Shown here: positions 14,397 to 15,830 of the stretch, one piece after another | Layout: every line of letters begins with the position of its first letter | How positions within the stretch are numbered: position 1 is the stretch's first letter | DNA from: UBA6197 sp047638075 | Lineage (GTDB): Bacteria > Pseudomonadota > Alphaproteobacteria > Rhodobacterales > Rhodobacteraceae | Direction: 5' to 3' | DNA length: 15,830 nt | NCBI RefSeq assembly: GCF_047638075.1 | Contig: NZ_JBLJBV010000087.1 | Span: 1 to 15,830 of the forward strand | The notes under the pieces: generated by a model | The model's input: only the letters and a program-made list of their open reading frames with translations | What the model was told of the DNA's origin: nothing | The model's database searches: none | Translations under genes and position numbers: made by a program

Positions 14397-15089
14397 TTGA
14401 CCCAGTTTGTGATACCCGGCACCCCCGAAGTCGAAGTGGTACTGCGTCGCTCTGCCGGCGCCCGCCGGTTCAGCCTGCGGGTTTCGCGCATTGACGGCCG
14501 CGTTACCCTAACGTTACCCCGTTTTGCACGAGAGGCCGAGGCGCGTGCCTTTGCGCACGACAAGGCCGATTGGCTGCGTGAAGTGCTGGCGACGATGACC
14601 TCAGTGCGCAGGGTGAGGCTGGGGATGACGCTTCCCTTTCAGGGACAGGATCTTTTGATTGAGGCCGGTGCGGTGCGGGCACCCAGAATTGAGGGTGCCA
14701 GCCTGATCGTGCCGCCTGACGCAGAACGTGTGGGGGCCCGCGTCGAGGCCTTTGTCAAGCTGGCCGCGCGCCAGCAGCTGCAAGGCGCGACAGACCGCTA
14801 TGCGGCGACGCTGCGGCGCTCTTACAGACGTTTGACATTGCGTGACACACGTTCGCGCTGGGGATCATGTACCTCTGACGGTAGCCTGATGTATAACTGG
14901 CGGTTGATCTTGGCGCCTCGGGGGGTGTTGGAATATGTTGCGGCACACGAAGTGGCGCATCTGGTTGAGATGAACCACTCTGCGGCCTTCTGGGCCGTGG
15001 TCGAGCGGCTGCGCCCCGGTCATGCGCCGGAACGGGCCTGGCTGAAACGCCATGGCAGCGCGCTCCACGCGGTCCGGTTTCGTGATTGA
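14397..15089 (+). CDS. YgjP/SprT-like (DUF45) zinc metallopeptidase
   Basis: A 230-residue protein of the YgjP-like metallopeptidase family (M48-related). The C-terminal catalytic region is clear: LRDTRSRWGSCTSDGSLMYNWRL (148-170), AAHEVAHLVEMNHSAAFW with the HEVAH zinc motif (His184, His188, catalytic Glu185) and a third likely ligand His194. The N-terminal half (RRFSLRVSRIDGRVTLTLP, ADWLREVL) matches the family's beta-rich domain. No signal peptide or membrane span is visible, so it is probably cytosolic. The physiological substrate is unknown for this family. Translation starts at TTG, supported by AAGGAG. The stop overlaps the earliest possible start of the downstream GntR frame, but the real GntR start lies 32 bases further on. 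Confidence 0.92.
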   Translation: MTQFVIPGTPEVEVVLRRSAGARRFSLRVSRIDGRVTLTLPRFAREAEARAFAHDKADWLREVLATMTSVRRVRLGMTLPFQGQDLLIEAGAVRAPRIEGASLIVPPDAERVGARVEAFVKLAARQQLQGATDRYAATLRRSYRRLTLRDTRSRWGSCTSDGSLMYNWRLILAPRGVLEYVAAHEVAHLVEMNHSAAFWAVVERLRPGHAPERAWLKRHGSALHAVRFRD

Positions 15090-15104
15090 CGCTGCTACGG
15101 GTTT

Positions 15105-15112
15105 GTGATCAC
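15105..15112 (+). promoter_or_regulatory. Palindrome upstream of the GntR gene
   Basis: GTGATCAC is a perfect 8-base palindrome 9 bases before the regulator's ATG. GntR/FCD proteins often bind short palindromes at their own promoters, so this is a possible autoregulatory site. An 8-base palindrome can also arise by chance. Confidence 0.2.
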
Positions 15113-15121
15113 GTTGACGCC

Positions 15122-15772
15122 ATGCCCGTTATCGCCCGCCCGTCTGACCAGAATCTTGCCGCCCATGACCGGGTTTACAGAAGCCTGCGCCAACAGATCA
15201 TGCATGGTGAACTGGCACCCGGCGAAGGCCTGACGCTACGCGGGCTGGGCAAGGCTTATGGCGTCTCGATGACCCCCGCCCGCGAAGCGCTGCGCCGACT
15301 GGTGGCGGAAGGCGCGCTGATGCTATCATCCTCGGGCAGGGTGGCAACGCCAGAACTTTCGACCGACCGGATCGAGGAACTGGCGGCGCTGCGTGCACTG
15401 ATTGAGCCAGAACTGGCCAGCCGCGCCCTGCCGCGTGCACATTTGGCACTGATTGACCGCCTGGCAACGATCAACGCGGCAAATGCCGAAGCCGTGGCCA
15501 AGCAGGATGCCGTAGGCTATGTGCGTACCAATCTGGAGTTTCACCGCACACTTTACTTGCGCGCCCAAGCCCCGGCTATGCTGGCGATCATTGAGACCGT
15601 CTGGCTACAACTTGGGCCGACCATGCGCGCACTCTATGGCCGTATCCCCAGAAACGAACCGCCCCGCCATCACCGGATCATCCTTGCAGCCCTTCGTGCG
15701 GGTGATGACCCGGGTCTGCGGCTGGCGGTTCGCACCGATGTGACGCAGGGGCTGCGGCACTTGGCAGGCTAG
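15122..15772 (+). CDS. GntR-family regulator, FadR/FCD subfamily
   Basis: A 216-residue transcription factor. The N-terminal winged helix (about 10-75) includes VYRSLRQQIMHGELAPGEGLTLRGLGKAYGVSMTPAREALRRLVAEG, the standard GntR DNA-binding signature. The C-terminal FCD helical bundle has LRALIEPELASRAL, NLEFHRTLY (His141) and HHRIILAALRAGD (His183/184), which match the usual ligand or metal-site helices; the last expected His is not obvious (AVRTDV). The ATG at 15122 is chosen by the family's N-terminus, but no Shine-Dalgarno sequence precedes it; the frame is open back to TTG at 15086. It may be leaderless or coupled to the metallopeptidase gene. Its targets cannot be told from this window, since the next gene is cut off. 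Confidence 0.9.
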   Translation: MPVIARPSDQNLAAHDRVYRSLRQQIMHGELAPGEGLTLRGLGKAYGVSMTPAREALRRLVAEGALMLSSSGRVATPELSTDRIEELAALRALIEPELASRALPRAHLALIDRLATINAANAEAVAKQDAVGYVRTNLEFHRTLYLRAQAPAMLAIIETVWLQLGPTMRALYGRIPRNEPPRHHRIILAALRAGDDPGLRLAVRTDVTQGLRHLAG

Positions 15773-15809
15773 GGGTTAAGAGCAATACTTGCCATCGAGG
15801 AAACCGGAT

Positions 15810-15830
15810 ATGGCAGCGATACCGAGCGAC
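15810..15830 (+). CDS. Possible start of a further gene, cut by window edge
   Basis: ATG at 15810 is followed by six sense codons (MAAIPSD) to the edge, with GAGGAA (15797-15802) 7 bases before it. It would be the downstream neighbour of the GntR gene. Too little is visible to name it. Confidence 0.35.

Overview
The window reads as a GC-rich alphaproteobacterial chromosome segment, most likely from the Rhodobacteraceae (Roseobacter/Rhodobacter group). This rests on recognisable families and their order: argC-ccmE, a glycoside hydrolase 108 endolysin with a GTA-type holin, ccmF-ccmH, a FYDLN acid-domain protein, and a bolA-grxD pair. I could not run a search, so the assignment is from memory of these families. 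Nearly all the DNA is ordinary core genome. I see no insertion sequence, CRISPR array, integrase or plasmid gene.

Left part (1-5919): the window opens inside an aldehyde dehydrogenase gene (+) that carries one complete catalytic core followed by a second, degenerate ALDH half. A hairpin directly after its stop codon faces the monothiol glutaredoxin gene grxD (-), and the two genes probably share it as a terminator. bolA (-) lies upstream of grxD; the two families are known to cooperate as iron-sulfur partners. Next come purL (-, purine synthesis) and a LysR regulator (-). Between purL and lysR is a short stretch with its own promoter-like boxes, a 5' hairpin, an anti-Shine-Dalgarno-like linker and a strong intrinsic terminator. 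I read it as a candidate small RNA of about 80 nt, or an attenuated purL leader.

Middle (5920-12697): about 640 bases without a convincing gene separate lysR from the + strand run murI (glutamate racemase), argC (arginine synthesis), ccmE (haem chaperone), an endolysin, a holin, ccmF and ccmH (haem lyase components). The endolysin and holin overlap by 10 bases and match the type used to release gene transfer agents in Rhodobacter. They sit inside the cytochrome c maturation cluster, fenced by a hairpin on each side. ccmF then has its own promoter-like sequence, so the lysis pair looks like an independently controlled cassette.

Right part (12698-15830): a PaaG-like enoyl-CoA hydratase/isomerase (+), tRNA-Ala(GGC) (-) with a clear promoter, a zinc-ribbon FYDLN protein with a very acidic tail (-), a YgjP/SprT-type metallopeptidase (+, TTG start), a GntR/FCD regulator (+), and the first few codons of a possible further gene at the right edge.
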